Source: Theocolax elegans (lineage: Eukaryota > Arthropoda > Insecta > Hymenoptera > Cerocephalidae). From it: a stretch of DNA of 64,000 nt. The translations under genes were made by a program, and so were the position numbers. Positions 61,990 through 64,000 of this stretch are shown in pieces. The stretch spans positions 33,725,058 through 33,789,057 of the forward strand of contig CM047426.1 of assembly GCA_026168455.1 (NCBI GenBank), written 5' to 3'. The notes beneath the pieces are model-generated. The model was not told the origin of the DNA and did not search any database. It saw only the letters and a list, made by a program, of their open reading frames with translations. Each line of letters opens with the position of its first letter. Position 1 is the stretch's first letter.

Positions 61990-63850
61990 GTTTGTACATT
62001 TTTCTACCCTTACCTTTTTCTTATATAAAGCATTCCTTGTCAAATCAGCAGATAAAAAATTTTAAATTATTGGTATCCTGGGAAATGACACATTTTCTTA
62101 CCTAAAGTATGTCAAAATAATTCTAGATGCGTAACTTAGATATACAAAGAGTTATCTGTCTCCAAAAAACACAAATTTTGTTATTTTTTATTAACATGTT
62201 CAATTTTATAACCACGTTACTCAAAATATATGGATCCTGCAGAAGAATGATACATATATTTTATATTGGAAATTACTTAAAAAATTTGAGTGATATTTCA
62301 TAAAATCAAATATTTAAATTTTTAATATTGTTCAATATTATACACATCAATGCGATAAATAACAAATAGTGTTAATTATGTAATAATGTAGTACTTACAT
62401 GCATTTTGCGTATACCGAGTGCCATAGTGCCAAATGAATAGTTTGAGAGATATGAATTAAATTTTTTTAAGCGGTACGTTTACTCACCTGCATCATGTAA
62501 GGCCTAGCAGATGCTTTGTACCTATTTTCCTCCTTATAGTCTACATCCTTAGATATCCTTATCTATAACATTACGTACCGTGGAATAAATACCGTTTAGA
62601 AAAACCTCATTTGAGACAGCTGTTATATTGTAAACATTCTGTTTGAGTGTCTAGATCACATTGCTTAGGTCTAGACACCAAAAACCAAATCTTCCACATC
62701 TACTGCTCATTTTGTGGAGTGTCCAAAAGCATTTAACCGATACCGAAAGTCGCAACAGGATGGTGTCACCCATCCAAGTACTGAGATTGCACTTAATGCT
62801 TAATTGCACTTAATGCTTAATTTAATTATTATTAAAATTACACAATTATGACATTTGTATCAAGATTTTTGAGCATAATGCACCCATTATAGGATATTTC
62901 AGAAACAACTTCATCGAAATTGTAATAGTAACGATATAACTAGTAAAATAATAAATATCTTTTTGCAACAACTCTACAATGTAAGTTTTTTTATTACATA
63001 ATTTTTTAATTTTATTTCATCTGAGTAGTTTAAGAGCATATTTTATTGCTATTCTTACAATTTCAATCTATTCAATAAAGTAATTTTTGTAAATATTCTG
63101 CGGTATTTACATCATAGTCAACAATCGTAATAAAAAGTATCATAATTAATTAATTATATTATAATAATAATTAAATTATTATTTAAAAATCAAATATTTA
63201 TATTATTAAAATTATTAAAAATAAATAATAAAATCATTATTATCAAAAAGTATATTTTGCCACTTTATACGCAAAAAAAAATATAATTAGTAGTATCTGT
63301 TATTCATTTCATTGATGTGTATCATGTTGAACAATATTAAAAATTTAAGTATTTGATAATTTAATAGATTAAAGTCAATAAAAGTACATGAGAATTCAAT
63401 TAATGGTTATAATAGAAATATCACTCAAATCTTCAAGTAATTTTCAGTACAGTATAGAAAATGTCTAGCATTTTTCTGCAGGTCCATATATTTTCAGTTA
63501 CACAAAAATAACAAAATTTGTGTTTCTTGTTGATAGGTAAATTTTTTTGTAAGTAAAGGTGTCATTTTCCAGAAAATCAATGATTTTAATATTTTCATCT
63601 GCTGACTTGACATTGAATGCATCAAATATATCCACACACGTACATATCTTCGAATTTCTCTGATTTATTAAGTAAAAAATTTGTATTTGAAATGTTTACA
63701 CAATTTAACTAGTAATAAAATATTCATAATTGAATATTTCATTTAATACTAATATCTATTTTTCAATCATTATGTCAATTTAATTTGTAAGATTAATTTG
63801 TAAGAAGTATCAATACTGTATTAATACTGCAAGTTTAATTTTATTTGCAG
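61990..63850. other. spen: last spen intron
   Basis: AT-rich 1.86-kb intron from a GTTTGT donor to a TTTGCAG acceptor, splitting the SPOC domain. The only notable content is the 5S-like fragment at 62723-62793. Confidence 0.8.
62723..62793 (-). repeat. 5S-rRNA-like fragment, possible SINE3-type remnant
   Basis: On the minus strand the sequence reads CAGTACTTGGATGGGTGACA followed by CCATCCTG. The core GTACTTGGATGGGTGAC is the hallmark 3' half of eukaryotic 5S rRNA, including its internal box C. The 5' half of a 5S gene is missing, so it is not a functional 5S gene. A 5S pseudogene or the head of a 5S-derived SINE is likely. Confidence 0.45.
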
Positions 63851-63979
63851 CCTTCTTTCGTTGTGCACATATTTCCATCATGCGACTTTGCGAACGAAAG
63901 CCTGGCCCGTATAGCACCAGATCTACTGCATCGAGTCTCAGAAATTGCTCACTTACTCATCGTCATCGCTACTGTTTGA
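63851..63979 (+). CDS. spen: spen last coding exon: SPOC C-terminus and stop
   Basis: After TTATTTGCAG the exon reads PSFVVHIFPSCDFANESLAR, then IAPDLLHRVSEIAHLLIVIA and TV before TGA at 63977-63979. The human protein ends in an equivalent HLMIVIASV, so this is the natural C-terminus. The 3' UTR starts at 63980 and is cut by the window end; no polyadenylation signal can be assigned in the 21 remaining bases. Confidence 0.94.
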   Translation, partial: PSFVVHIFPSCDFANESLARIAPDLLHRVSEIAHLLIVIATV

Positions 63980-64000
63980 AAGCAGTTGGTGTTGTCATTG

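Larger units (their letters stand above)
33805..63979 (+). other. spen: split ends (spen/SHARP) gene, partial at the 5' end, nine exons visible
   Basis: This is the gene-level span of the coding exons listed separately. Spen proteins are large nuclear factors with N-terminal RRM RNA-binding domains and a C-terminal SPOC domain that recruits corepressors such as SMRT/NCoR; in insects they act in Notch, Wnt and receptor tyrosine kinase signalling (family knowledge). The sequence shows the second half of RRM1, an Arg/Glu tract, the conserved ERIRSLDEKYEKWSG and VQPSDIVKSVLAKRSVFDED blocks, a long low-complexity middle, and a complete SPOC domain ending at a stop. Every exon-exon junction is in phase. 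The start codon and first half of RRM1 lie upstream of the window. RRM2-4 were not found, and three frame breaks occur in the two largest exons. Identity is very secure; the exact model is less so. Confidence 0.93.

Overview
The window is nuclear DNA from an animal, almost certainly an insect. The AT-rich introns broken by CpG-rich islands, together with the flavour of the encoded protein, suggest Hymenoptera (ant, bee or wasp), but no single feature proves the order. One real protein-coding gene is recognisable, on the plus strand: the orthologue of split ends (spen; SHARP/SPEN in vertebrates), a very large nuclear RNA-binding transcriptional co-regulator. Nine exons can be placed: 33805-34086, 47999-48910, 50697-53324, 53609-60066, 60157-60273, 60480-60596, 61037-61744, 61831-61989 and 63851-63979 (stop at 63977-63979). 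Adjacent exon phases agree at every junction. The first visible exon carries the second half of RRM1. The last three carry the C-terminal SPOC domain. Together they encode about 3,800 residues, but the start codon and first half of RRM1 lie upstream of the window.

Layout. 1-33804: no convincing exon. I read it as a long 5' intron (or 5' flank plus intron) of spen. It holds two near-consensus recursive-splicing (ratchet) sites, a family of four TTAA-flanked MITE-like elements, several hairpin elements, a G-rich island near 19.1-19.3 kb, a nearly perfect 3.68-kb tandem duplication (20401-27757) and a 2.2-kb element with terminal inverted repeats (31141-33368). 33805-34086: RRM1 exon, followed at 34140-34504 by a possible alternative leader exon. 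34505-47998: a 13.9-kb intron with an 829-bp tandemly duplicated palindromic element and more hairpin elements. 47999-63979: the rest of spen, with a TIR element in the 48911-50696 intron and a 5S-rRNA-like fragment in the last intron.

Two things are odd about the gene. The canonical RRM2-RRM4 block, expected between the RRM1 exon and the Arg/Glu-rich exon at 47999, is not visible, although those two exons join in phase. The two largest exons also need three frame changes (about 51.72, 53.87 and 56.22 kb) to stay open. Indels in the assembly are the simplest explanation, but a tiny intron is possible at the first site.

Most other open frames in the window are chance or antisense shadows. In particular, the long antisense frames opposite the Arg/Glu-rich and Lys/Glu-rich tracts are compositional artefacts.
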